Shown: positions 43,566 to 51,428, counted from the first letter of the stretch. The stretch is DNA of 64,000 nucleotides from CAYQJL01 sp964573295 (GCA_964573295.1 CAZNJE010000017.1:1-64000); one strand, 5' to 3'. Program-made: numbers and translations. The notes: generated by a model not told the origin, from the letters alone.

Positions 43566-44198
43566 TCAGTCGCGCAGGGCGAAGGGGGGATACTCGTCGG
43601 TGATCATCAACAGGGCATAGGCGAGAACACGCAAGTGCCACCTGAGAAGGCCCACGATGAGATCGAAGAGATCGCTCGGATATCCCCCGGTGAAGAGCAC
43701 CACGAGCCAGATCAGCGGCATGGCGATCATGAGCGCCAGGTCGAGCAACCAGAGGATCAGGATGTGGGGGATGACCAGAAACCACTTGATCAGGGGAAGC
43801 CCACGTGCCAGGTCTGACTAGGCATTCGGATACGCCAGCTCAACATGCACCGATTGTTCTTCGTCCGTAGAGGGATAGTCGTCGGTGAGCACAAGCAGGT
43901 AAGCGAGCACGCGTAATGCGAAGGAGGTGAGGGCGACATTCCAGTCGAACCACCAGCGAGGGTACTTCTTCCGGAACAAGATCATCAGCATGGTGGGGAC
44001 GATCACGAAACCACCCCCCTGAACGATCAGGCGCCAGCTCTCATCACATCCATGTCCGCCGCGATATCCGAAGAGAAGCCCGACCAGAATCAAGATGGGC
44101 AGGATCCAGAGGGCGCGGAACAACACCGTCAGGCGGTCATACTCAGAGGGTATGTCGACGGACAGACTGGCAGGGTACGCGCGCATTTGCGCCGGCAT
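43566..44198 (-). pseudogene. DUF4389 membrane protein interrupted by an in-frame TAG
   Basis: The frame 44198-43818 encodes residues 1-126 (ALWILPILILVGLLFGYRGG, KKYPRWWFDWNVALTSFALR, LLVLTDDYPSTDEEQSVHVE) and ends at TAG 43818-43820. The same frame continues for 83 codons to 43566: SDLARGLPLIKWFLVIPHIL, FTGGYPSDLFDLIVGLLRWH, ITDEYPPFALRD, the rest of the family's two-repeat pattern. Whole DUF4389 proteins read through this point (YPDA-x-RDL-type). So the gene was one two-repeat inner-membrane protein of about 210 residues. TAG ends many genes here (dnaN, gyrB, ileS), so a nonsense mutation or sequence error is the simplest reading. The ATG at 44198 has a good GGGGAGG site. Confidence 0.75.
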
Positions 44199-44320
44199 GG
44201 CAACCTCCCCGGGCGTGGAGCGGGTCTGCGTCGGGCGAGCCGGAGTTCTCTTCCGGGCGAAGAAAGATGGTGCCGGACGTCTCGGGCGAGCCGAAGGTCA
44301 TCCTACATCCGGGCCGTGGC

Positions 44321-44989
44321 TCAGGGCAAGGAACTCATGTGGAACAACACGCGCAGCTTGCCCCAGGTCGTCAGCTCGGGCTGGGTGCTGGACTGGAATG
44401 CGTAGTGGACATCGTCGACAAAGGCGAGGTCGTCGAACCAGTCGAGCAGCTCCACCGAATCGAACCACCCGTCCGAGACGATCCCGGCGAAGTGGCCATG
44501 CCCCTTGTCGCCGAAGTCGGGGGAGGTGAAGACGATCTCACCGTCACGCAGCGCGATGATGCGGATCGCGCCCGGGTAATCGATCGCGATTCCGGTGATG
44601 GGCCGGTCGAAGGCGATGTGGACCCGGCCATGCCCTTGCATGATCATGCCGTCGGTGGAGAAGAGGTACGGTAAGGCGATATCGTCACCGTCCGAGTAGG
44701 TTGCGCCGACCCACTCGTACTGAGTGGTGATGATCTCGCCAGGCAGAACATCCGCAAACCGATTCGATTGAAGAAGCCCGCTGGTGGCCTGTGCCCAGGT
44801 CTCATAGTCGGTAAAGGTCTGGATCGTGGCCGGACCGGGAACGGTGGTCGGCGGGTCGAGGGGCGCGATGAAAGCGTTGTCGATGTGATCGGCCGCGGCT
44901 TCCGCGGCCAAGAGGCTCCAACCGAACAGGGCCAAGCCGAACAGGGCCAAGCCGAACAGGGCCAAGAAGAGTGCGCCATTCCGATGCAT
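44321..44989 (-). CDS. Secreted protein of unknown function with TWG-type C-terminal tail
   Basis: 222 residues. The signal peptide (about 1-28) is built from a 5-residue repeat: ALFLALFGLALFGLALFG, followed by AAEAAADH. The mature part has beta-rich sequence with GxIxI, RITGIAIDYPG-like and SDGWFDSVELLD segments, similar in texture to the beta-sandwich domains of PEP-CTERM-type secreted proteins, though no family is certain. It ends TTWGKLRVLFHMSSLP, resembling the TWGTVKSLFR end of the beta-helix protein. ATG 44989 has GGGAGGATC upstream. The frame is open to 45058. Divergently arranged from the next gene with a palindrome between. Confidence 0.65.
   Translation of the reverse strand: MHRNGALFLALFGLALFGLALFGWSLLAAEAAADHIDNAFIAPLDPPTTVPGPATIQTFTDYETWAQATSGLLQSNRFADVLPGEIITTQYEWVGATYSDGDDIALPYLFSTDGMIMQGHGRVHIAFDRPITGIAIDYPGAIRIIALRDGEIVFTSPDFGDKGHGHFAGIVSDGWFDSVELLDWFDDLAFVDDVHYAFQSSTQPELTTWGKLRVLFHMSSLP
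44921..44965. repeat. 15-bp tandem repeat inside a signal-peptide coding region
   Basis: GCCGAACAGGGCCAA units (starts 44921/22, 44936, 44951) encode ALFGL copies within the hydrophobic core of the signal peptide, which they lengthen. Confidence 0.85.
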
Positions 44990-45222
44990 GGTGGATCCTC
45001 CCGCGCAATGTCGATGCGTGCATGTCACCTGCTGAGACAGGTGAGTCTCCGGCGTCATGGGCCTAGTTCTTCCATCGGCTTCTTAGGGAGGCGTATGGAG
45101 GATTTGCTGGATGGAGGCGCGTCCGGCTCTGGACGCGGAGGCTACGACGAGAAGCCTACGACGCAAGGCTACGACGAGAGGCTTACGAAGCGAAAGCTAC
45201 CCATGGGTGGCCCAAATCATTC

Positions 45223-45238
45223 GTATCCAATTGGATAC
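45223..45238. promoter_or_regulatory. 16-bp perfect palindrome in the 44989-45387 divergent interval
   Basis: GTATCCAATTGGATAC reads the same on both strands. It lies between two divergent secreted-protein genes; TATACT (45284-45289) downstream could be the -10 of the plus-strand gene. The interval also holds imperfect 14-base repeats (CTACGACGAGAAGC type, 45139-45185). Regulator unknown. Confidence 0.4.
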
Positions 45239-45386
45239 CGACATCGCCTCCGATCGGAGTATTCGGGTTCCTGCTCGAGAGGGTATACTTTGAATCGACA
45301 CTAGATTGCACCGGGGGGCTGGGATTCAGATCAAGTGTTCGCGGCCACCTCATGCGCGCTTTGCCCGTGCCGAAAGGAGGTTCTCT

Positions 45387-47297
45387 ATGACCCGAAGCCG
45401 TGTGCGATGTTGCTTTCTAGCTGTAGCTTCCCTTGTCTTTGCCGCGGCGCCCCCGGCGGGTGCCGGCGAACTGATCGCCAATGGAGACTTCGAGCTGGCG
45501 CTCGATCAGGGATGGACGCAGGAGATCGATGGATCCGGCTACATCAACCGCAGCACCGGCCTGGATCCTGATCCGGACTACGAGGTTCTCGTCCGCAAGA
45601 CCACCGGCACGGGCTTCGTGCAGCTCTATCAGCGAGTGCCATGTCCCACCACCGACCTCGAATTCTCCGCCTCGGTCAAGATCATGGCCAACGCCACGTC
45701 GGAAGCGTGGGCGGGAGCCACGTTGAGGCTGTCCTACGTCGACTATCAGGGGTTCACACTCGGCAGCTCGAACATTTGCGCGCGGACCGGACGCTGTCCC
45801 TGGAACGATAGCGCCACGGAGCATTACATGGAGGTTCCGGCCTACGCCTGGACCGACTACGCGTTCAACTTGAACGACGAGCTTCAAAACGTCCCCGGCG
45901 TGAATCCTGCCGACATCAAAGAGATCGTCATCTCGCTCTATACCGTCGCCTCCGACTGCTGAGGTGCCACCGAGACGGCGGAGGTCTCCGCCGATGACAT
46001 CTCGCTTACCTTGAGCAGCAGTGATCCCTTCCTCGCTTACACCGACCACCAGGTTCTCGACGATACCGGTATCCTCAATCATCTCGATCCAGGTGAAACC
46101 GCCCTCCTGGTCGTGGACGTGACCAACTTCGGTCCCGCCGCCCAGGGCGCGCTGGCGACGCTCACGACGTCCAGTTCCTTTGTCGACGTCGTGGACGACT
46201 ACGCCGTCTACGGCGTGATCGGTTCGGGCGAGACAGTCGACAACAGCTCGAATCCCTTCGTGCTGTCCGCTTCCAACGTCGTCCCGCGCGGACACGTGGC
46301 TGCCTTCACGCTCACGGTCGACTACAACGGCGGCCAGACCATTTCGACCTTCCGGCTGTCCATCGGTCAGCTCGACTACTTCGTCTGGGATCCGACTCCG
46401 GACAAGAGTAGCGGCCCGGGCATTCACGAGGCATTGCAGGCATCCGGGAACAGCGGTGGCTGGATGCTGGACCTGCCAGTCGATGAGCTCGAGAAGTACG
46501 CCACGCTGTGGATCTCGGCCGGCGTCTACGCCAGCAACTACGTCATTCCGAACAACTCACCCGAAGCGACCGCCGTCATCGGCTATCTGAACGCGGGCGG
46601 TTGTGTTTACCTGGAAGGCGCGGACGTCTGGGCCTATGACCCGGGCATCGGGGGGTACAACTTTGGACCGGCCTTCGGCATCACGGGGCAAGCCGATGGC
46701 TCGGGGGATCTCCTGCAGGTGCAGGGCCAGAGCGGAACCTTCACCGATGGCGTGGCCATGTACTACGGGGGGGAGAACGACTACATCGATCGCCTGGGTG
46801 CGGTGGGCACGGGATTTCCGATCTTGAAGAACAGCTCTCCCTTCTACTACTGCGGGGTCGCGAACGAGACGGGCGTCTATCGCACCGTGGGCACCTCCTT
46901 CGAGTTTGCCCACCTGGTCGACGACGCATCGCCTTCGACCAGAGCCGAGCTGGCTCAGGCGATCATGGAGTTCTTCCTACCGGTAGATCCAGCCGGTGTG
47001 CCGGGGGCCGGCGGTGCGGTCGCGGGTACGCACATTGCCCTTCAGGGACCGAATCTGCTGGCCAGCGGTGTCCCCGCGCAAACGGGGCTCGTGCTCAGCG
47101 TGGCGCGGGATGCGGGTGTGCGGGTCGAGCTTTTGGATGTGACGGGCCGCCGCGTGCAGACCTTGCTCTCGGGCCGCTGTGAGCCCGGCGACTACCATCT
47201 GGATCTGCGGTCACCTGGGATCGGTAGTGGGGTGTACTTCCTCCGCGCCGCGAGTGACGGTGCGGCCGTGAATCGGCGGGTGCTGATCACGCGATAG
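45387..47297 (+). CDS. Secreted protein with in-frame TGA: candidate selenoprotein with FlgD-like C-terminal domain
   Basis: An ATG at 45387, 6 bases after AAAGGAGG, starts a signal peptide (CCFLAVASLVFAAAPPAGA), then a jelly-roll-like domain starting LIANGDFELALDQGWTQEID. At 45960-45962 the frame meets TGA (context SLYTVASDC-TGA-GATETAEVSADDISL) and continues without a stop to 47297. The second part has a domain beginning ATLWISAGVYASNYVI and ends with the FlgD-like Ig domain (VRVELLDVTGRRVQTLL, GVYFLRAA) of cell-surface proteins. The residue coded by TGA is preceded by Cys and lies in the last strands of the jelly-roll; downstream lies a SECIS-like hairpin. If Sec is used, the product is 636 residues. 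Otherwise two pieces or a pseudogene remain. Coding potential on both sides looks the same. Confidence 0.6.
45960..45994 (+). promoter_or_regulatory. SECIS-like hairpin just after the TGA
   Basis: CGGCGGA (45976-45982) and TCCGCCG (45987-45993) pair perfectly (7 bp) around the loop GGTC. Loop and stem top read GGAGGTCTCC, like the AGGUCU apical region of E. coli fdhF SECIS. The loop begins 20 bases after the TGA, inside the 16-37 base range used for bacterial SECIS prediction. GC-rich DNA gives many such hairpins, so this is suggestive only. Confidence 0.45.
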
Positions 47298-47323
47298 TGT
47301 CATCATAGACGCAATAGACGCAA

Positions 47324-47349
47324 CACGGGCTCGCGAAGGCGAGCCCGTG
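47324..47349. terminator. Hairpin between convergent genes (probable terminator)
   Basis: CACGGGCTCGC and GCGAGCCCGTG form a perfect 11-bp stem with a GAAG loop, located between the end of the candidate selenoprotein gene (47297) and the end of the ferredoxin gene (47379). No T-run follows on either strand, so termination efficiency is uncertain. Confidence 0.6.
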
Positions 47350-47378
47350 CGCAAATCATTCCAATCGGGTGCCGGGTG

Positions 47379-47552
47379 CTAGGCGGGCGAGATCGCGTCC
47401 ACCGGGCACTCGCCGACACAGGCTTCGCAATCGGTGCAGAGATCGGGATCGATCTTGTAGGAGTCTTCCCCTTCCGAGATCGCCTCGACCGGGCAGACAG
47501 CCTCGCACGCACCGCAGGAAGTGCAGAGTTCAGGATCAATCTTGTGCGCCAT
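47379..47552 (-). CDS. 2[4Fe-4S] ferredoxin
   Basis: 57-residue electron carrier. Two CxxCxxCxxxCP clusters (CTSCGACEAVCP and CTDCEACVGECP) flank IDPDL-type linkers, the clostridial-type ferredoxin pattern with eight Cys. The ATG at 47552 follows AGGAGG at a good distance. Adjacent to the selenium operon but transcribed separately (149 bp and an AT-rich tract lie before it). Likely a cytoplasmic partner of oxidoreductases; a link to selenium-dependent enzymes is inference only. Confidence 0.9.
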   Translation of the reverse strand: MAHKIDPELCTSCGACEAVCPVEAISEGEDSYKIDPDLCTDCEACVGECPVDAISPA

Positions 47553-47701
47553 GGTTCTATCCTCCTCTTATGGGTTGCCGCACATCGACCGCACATAGTA
47601 TCGGCAGTGCCGGATGTCCCGCAAGGACAGAGATAAGTCCACCAATATAATAGACTATGTCTCGGTTCCGCGTCTCGGTTCCATGCACCCGACGCTGGGG
47701 A

Positions 47702-47950
47702 TCACCCAGACGGGTGAAGATCGTGAAGAGCCGCTATCTCGACGCGGGCTTCTTTCAGTAGATCCCGGCAGGCCCCTTGCGCTTCCCGATCAATACGCAG
47801 GCAGACACCGCAGTCCGAGCTCAAGTGCCGCGGCACCGGCATGAGCTTGACGCGACGGCCGGCCCGCCCGAGCACCTTCTCGGCCCGGATGGCATGATTG
47901 CTGGTGTGAAACAGGATCACCGCGAAGGATCCCTGCTCGTGGCCATTCAT
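47702..47950 (-). CDS. DUF3343 protein, putative selenium carrier
   Basis: 82 residues. The sequence follows the DUF3343 pattern closely: FHTSNHAIRAEKVLGRAG, KLMPVPRHLSSDCGVCLRID, ending in a VEIAAL strand. These small proteins occur in prokaryotes that use selenium and are proposed to take part in selenium metabolism. The invariant DCG site (residue about 46-48) provides the likely functional Cys. The ATG at 47950 is preceded by a duplicated GGGGAGGACCATGA. It is the last gene of the operon yedE-sirA-csd-DUF3343, 34 bp after the desulfurase-like gene. Confidence 0.85.
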   Translation of the reverse strand: MNGHEQGSFAVILFHTSNHAIRAEKVLGRAGRRVKLMPVPRHLSSDCGVCLRIDREAQGACRDLLKEARVEIAALHDLHPSG

Positions 47951-47979
47951 GGTCCTCCCCTCATGGTCCTCCCCCTCAC
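47951..47979. repeat. Tandem duplication of the ribosome site and start codon before DUF3343
   Basis: Two 14-base copies GGTCCTCCCCTCAT (minus strand GAGGACC plus ATGA). The upstream copy gives a 5-codon frame (ATG to TGA) whose stop overlaps the real ATG at 47950 (ATGA). Confidence 0.75.
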
Positions 47980-47984
47980 TGAGT

Positions 47985-49148
47985 TCACTGTCTGGAAGCC
48001 AGCAACCGCACCGCATCGATGGCCTGGGCGACCTCGCCAGCGGTTGTGAAGGCGCCAGCCGCGAAGCGGACGGTTCCTCCGGGCGCGCTTCCCAAGGTGC
48101 GATGCGCCGCGGGAGCGCAGTGTAGCCCTACCCGGCACATCACGCCGAAGTCCTCATCCAATCGCAAGCCGACGTCGGAGCTTTCCCGGCCGGCGATATT
48201 GAACGAAACCGTCGCGACCCGGCGGCCCGCTTCAGGCGAGCCGTACACCGTGACGCCACCGATTGCCGCCAATCCATCCAGCAACGCCGCCGCGTGCTCG
48301 ATGGCGCGTTCTCGCAGGCGATCGATTCCCTGGGCCGTGATCCAGCGGACGCCCGCCAACAAGCCCGCGAGCCCGACGACATTGAGGGTGCCGCTCTCGT
48401 ACTTGTCCGGAAGGAAGTCCGGCTGATGCTCCCGCTCGGAGCGGCTTCCCGTGCCACCCTGATGGAGAGACGCGATGCAGTCCGGATCGGCTCGCTCTCC
48501 GAAGACCAATCCACCCGTGCCGGTCGGGCCGCCGAGGGCTTTGTGTCCGGTGAATGCGAGCAGATCAATCGCGTCCCGCTCCATGTCGATCGGGACGATC
48601 CCCGCCGTGGTTGCCGCATCGAGCAGGACAAGCACCCCATGGCGTCTGGCGATGCGCCCGATTTCGGCTACCGGCTGGATCGTCCCCACGACGTTCGAGG
48701 CGTGGCCGATCACGATCAGCCGGGTGGTCGGGTCGATGCGCCGTTCGACCTCGGCCGGATCGACCTCGCCCCACGGGGAGCAGGGAGCGACCGAGACGGC
48801 GACCCCGCGCGACTCGAGGAGACGCAGGGGCCGCATCACCGCGTTATGCTCCATGGAGGTGGTCACGACGTGATCACCGGGACGGAGCAAGCCATGCAGG
48901 GCGAGATTGATCGCCTCGGTCGCGTTCAGGCCGAAGGTGACCCGCATCGGATCGGGGCAAGCCACGAGAGAGGCGATCTCCTCGCGCAGGTCGTAGACGA
49001 TCCGGCCGGCTGCGATCGACCGGCGGTGGCCGGCCCGTCCGGGGTTGGCGCCCACCTCCTCCAGGAACCGCGTCATGGCCTCGGCCACCCCGGGCGGCTT
49101 CGGCCATGACGTGGCCGCATTGTCCAGGTAGATCACCGAATCGGTCAC
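47985..49148 (-). CDS. Class V aminotransferase-fold cysteine desulfurase-like enzyme (selenium cluster)
   Basis: 387-residue PLP enzyme. The PLP Lys is in LAFTGHKALGGPTGTGGLVF (about 205). The conserved Cys lies in the C-terminal FGVMCRVGLHCAPAAHRTLG, a motif of the desulfurase subtype linked with selenium-related genes. The start is GTG 49148, overlapping the preceding gene's stop as GTGA, so the two are co-translated. It could release sulfur from cysteine or selenium from selenocysteine. The substrate cannot be told from sequence. Position between sirA-like and DUF3343 is the known arrangement in selenium clusters. Confidence 0.85.
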   Translation of the reverse strand: MTDSVIYLDNAATSWPKPPGVAEAMTRFLEEVGANPGRAGHRRSIAAGRIVYDLREEIASLVACPDPMRVTFGLNATEAINLALHGLLRPGDHVVTTSMEHNAVMRPLRLLESRGVAVSVAPCSPWGEVDPAEVERRIDPTTRLIVIGHASNVVGTIQPVAEIGRIARRHGVLVLLDAATTAGIVPIDMERDAIDLLAFTGHKALGGPTGTGGLVFGERADPDCIASLHQGGTGSRSEREHQPDFLPDKYESGTLNVVGLAGLLAGVRWITAQGIDRLRERAIEHAAALLDGLAAIGGVTVYGSPEAGRRVATVSFNIAGRESSDVGLRLDEDFGVMCRVGLHCAPAAHRTLGSAPGGTVRFAAGAFTTAGEVAQAIDAVRLLASRQ

Positions 49149-49366
49149 GACGACCTCGTGATCAACAGCCGAAATCCGTCGCCCTCTTCGTTGATTTCCA
49201 CCGAACAGCCCATTGATTGCGCCGTCCGGCGAACGTTCTCCCGCGAGGTGACCGACTCGACCAGCACCTCGAGCTGGCCAGTGGCCCCCAGGGTGGCAAT
49301 GGCCTTCCGCGCCCGCAGAACGGGCTCGGGACAGGACAGACCGCGTGCGTCTACTTGAATCATCAT
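49145..49366 (-). CDS. SirA/TusA-like sulfurtransferase (YedF N-terminal type)
   Basis: 73 residues: IQVDARGLSCPEPVLRARKA with the CPxP motif around residue 11 (the persulfide or perselenide carrier Cys), ending in the conserved GDGFRLLI strand. Full-length YedF proteins carry a second DsrE-like domain (~200 residues); here only the SirA-like domain exists. ATG 49366 is placed 1 bp after the yedE stop, with GGAGG at a good distance. Its role in the cluster is inferred: passing S or Se between the desulfurase and a target. Confidence 0.85.
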   Translation of the reverse strand: MMIQVDARGLSCPEPVLRARKAIATLGATGQLEVLVESVTSRENVRRTAQSMGCSVEINEEGDGFRLLITRSS

Positions 49367-49367
49367 C

Positions 49368-50471
49368 CTAACCCTCCCACTTCTCGCGCATGGTGAATCC
49401 AATCACAAGACAGAAGACGACACCGACCACGACCGCGATCTGTCCGTTCGGGTCGGGGCCGCCGACGACCAGTGCGCCATCCACCACTTTGTCGGGCACG
49501 CCGGCCAGGGCCCAGTTGTGGGCGAACGCGGCGCCGGTGATCATGCCCAGCACGAAGACGGCCGCATCGCCGTCTCCCTCGCCCGAGAGAAAGAGCTGCC
49601 GTCCCGGGCATCCGCCGGCCAGGGCGAAGGCGAGCCCGGCCAGCACCATGCCCGCGAAGTTCCAGAGATGATTGCTGTGGGCTACCTTCTGGGCGGCGAA
49701 TCCCCAGCTCACCTGGCCCAAGAGAAGATTGACGGCAAAGGCGACGACCAACAGCGCCGCCACACCGCTGATGAGGTGAACGTCGCGCGCCAAGATGATG
49801 TCACGCACGGATCCCATTGTGCAGAAGCGGGTGCGTTGAGCCAGGAAGCCGATCACCAGCCCCGCGCCGAGCGAGATGAGCACGGGCGCGAACATCGCGC
49901 CCGGACCCTTCTCGCTATAGAAGAGCAAGCCTGAGTGGACGAGCGCCAGCAGGGCCAGCAGGCCCATGAAGGCCGGCATGAGCCAGCCGACCGGCTTGTT
50001 GCGATGAGACCGCCCCAGCGAATAGCCCTGCCTGAGGAAGGCGACGCCGCCGGCGATGCCGGCTGTCAGGCCGGCGAGTCCCACGATGGCGTTGAGATCA
50101 CCGCCCGCCAGACGAAGCAAGGCCCTCCAGGGACAACCCAGGAACGCCAGGGCACCGATCATTGCGAAGATGCCCAGGAAGAACCGCGCGATCGGCGCCG
50201 ATCCGGTGCGAGACTTGAACTCCCCGAAGAGCGCAGCGGCCACGAAGGATCCCAGCACGAACCCTGGGATCTCGGGGCGTAGGTACTGGACCACGCCGGC
50301 CCGGTGCCAGCCGAGCGCACCGGCGATATCGCGCTCGAAGCAGGCCACGCAGATGCCCATGTTCGGTGGGTTGCCCCATTTCTGCAAGAGAGCCGCCAGC
50401 AGACCAATGGCGGTGCCGACGGTGATGATCCCCGCGCGCGAGGCAAAGAAACGTAACGAAGAATCACGCAT
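49368..50471 (-). CDS. yedE: YedE-family putative selenium transporter
   Basis: 367-residue polytopic inner-membrane protein of the YeeE/YedE superfamily. It carries the selenium-linked subfamily signature: NPPNMGICVACFERDIAG, WHRAGVVQYLRPEI, RFFLGIFAMIGALAFLGCPW and GGDLNAIVGLAGLTAGIA. Cys residues placed along the channel are conserved in the family. ATG 50471 follows AGGAGG seven bases upstream; the frame is open to 50576. First gene of the selenium operon. Predicted to import a selenium compound; substrate has not been shown in any sequence-visible way. Confidence 0.87.
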   Translation of the reverse strand: MRDSSLRFFASRAGIITVGTAIGLLAALLQKWGNPPNMGICVACFERDIAGALGWHRAGVVQYLRPEIPGFVLGSFVAAALFGEFKSRTGSAPIARFFLGIFAMIGALAFLGCPWRALLRLAGGDLNAIVGLAGLTAGIAGGVAFLRQGYSLGRSHRNKPVGWLMPAFMGLLALLALVHSGLLFYSEKGPGAMFAPVLISLGAGLVIGFLAQRTRFCTMGSVRDIILARDVHLISGVAALLVVAFAVNLLLGQVSWGFAAQKVAHSNHLWNFAGMVLAGLAFALAGGCPGRQLFLSGEGDGDAAVFVLGMITGAAFAHNWALAGVPDKVVDGALVVGGPDPNGQIAVVVGVVFCLVIGFTMREKWEG

Positions 50472-50644
50472 GCAACGTCCTCCTCTGTACTCGTGCATGT
50501 GTACCGATCTACGTGTTCGCGCGAACACGCAGGCACATACACCGTCCTTGCCCGGCCAGGGCGAGGACGGATGCACTCACGGCCAGTCCCGGCCGGCCGT
50601 GATCAGAGAGAACGCATCGAGGGGATCCCGAACGGAGGCTCCAT

Positions 50645-50733
50645 CACGACCAGCGGGTACGGTCAGCCCGCGGGCGCCAACCGGCGCCCGGTCGTGACAA
50701 TCAGGTTTGAGAGCGGATCAGTTGAATCAAACC
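50645..50733. promoter_or_regulatory. Structured region upstream of yedE (possible RNA leader)
   Basis: CGGGCGCC-AACC-GGCGCCCG (50671-50690) is a perfect 8-bp hairpin, enclosed by CACGAC (50645-50650) and GTCGTG (50691-50696). Next to it GGTTTGA (50704-50710) pairs with TCAAACC (50727-50733). It lies about 175-260 bp upstream of yedE on its 5' side, where a leader would be. No known riboswitch or tRNA-Sec match was recognised. Confidence 0.3.
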
Positions 50734-50948
50734 GCTGATCACTACCTGAGTCCTCCTTTCTCGGATTGGGTGGGATTGTAGATCTGCTTTCGCGCGTCGT
50801 CGCTTGTGAAAGCGGGCAAACGCGCGTATGGACAGAGTATGCGGGTTCCAGTACGGCGTGTCTATCCTCTTGTGATCCGCTCGGGAAGCAGCGCGGGATC
50901 GAGAATTCGCCCGGCTTTGGTCAGCCCGCATGCGGCATGGCCGGCCTC

Positions 50949-51032
50949 CAGGCTCCGCGGTCCAGGAGCGACTGTCAGGCTCCGTCGTCCACGGGCGACT
51001 GTCAGGCTCCGCTGACCACGTGCCATTGTCAG
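50949..51032. repeat. 27-bp tandem repeat, three copies
   Basis: Starts 50949, 50976 and 51003, with CAGGCTCCGC at the beginning of each. Divergence between copies is about 20-30 percent. Confidence 0.85.
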
Positions 51033-51121
51033 CTTTCCTTCTTCCGTGGATAACACTCGTGGGAGAAGCCGATCGCAGCACGGTCGAGTTCTATAAACCA
51101 TTCGATATCAGTAAGTTAAGT

Positions 51122-51153
51122 TTTTTGCCCCGGGGCAAAAATGTAGATACAAT
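51122..51153 (+). promoter_or_regulatory. Promoter with 20-bp palindromic operator
   Basis: TTTTTGCCCCGGGGCAAAAA (51122-51141) is a perfect palindrome. Its TTGCCC (51125-51130) and a downstream TACAAT (51148-51153) are 17 bases apart, a good -35/-10 pair. It would drive the FN3 lipoprotein gene and the downstream glycan cluster if a leader of about 270 bp is accepted. Operator and promoter are inferred. Confidence 0.5.
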
Positions 51154-51182
51154 GTTGCAACACGGACCGCGACACAGGCGAC

Positions 51183-51235
51183 TAGGGTCGGTCACAGTGC
51201 CTGCATGTAGGGTCGGTCACAGTGCCTGCATGTGG
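51183..51235. repeat. 25-bp tandem repeat, two copies
   Basis: TAGGGTCGGTCACAGTGCCTGCATG occurs at 51183 and 51208. Confidence 0.8.
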
Positions 51236-51428
51236 CGTGAGTTTCTGTCTGGTTCCCCGCCGCCCGCTCGGGCGACCCGCAGCGGTGCGACCGGCCCGAC
51301 CTGATCCATTGTAGATGGGCCCTCCGGGGGACCCCCATAAGGCCTTTTGCCTCAACTGGATCTGGCCTAGGCTACACGGTGTCTGCTGGGTGAATCGAGA
51401 TGTTCTGTATCAGGAGGGAGACGGCGAG

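Larger units (their letters stand above)
50472..51428. other. Regulatory and repeat-rich intergenic region before the FN3 lipoprotein
   Basis: About 950 bp without a convincing gene. From left: structured repeats upstream of yedE, three copies of a 27-base unit (50949-51032), a palindromic promoter (51122-51153) and two copies of a 25-base unit (51183-51235). Confidence 0.5.

Noticed and set aside
43818..43820. Pyrrolysine or general amber recoding in DUF4389
   Set aside because: TAG is the natural stop of several genes in the window (dnaN, gyrB, ileS), and no pyl genes are seen.
50645..50733. tRNA-Sec gene near the selenium operon
   Set aside because: No cloverleaf with a TCA anticodon, T-loop or long variable arm could be drawn; only separate hairpins.
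50701..51081. 126-codon minus-strand frame with 9-residue repeats
   Set aside because: The repeats come from the 27-bp array, and the remaining sequence looks random.
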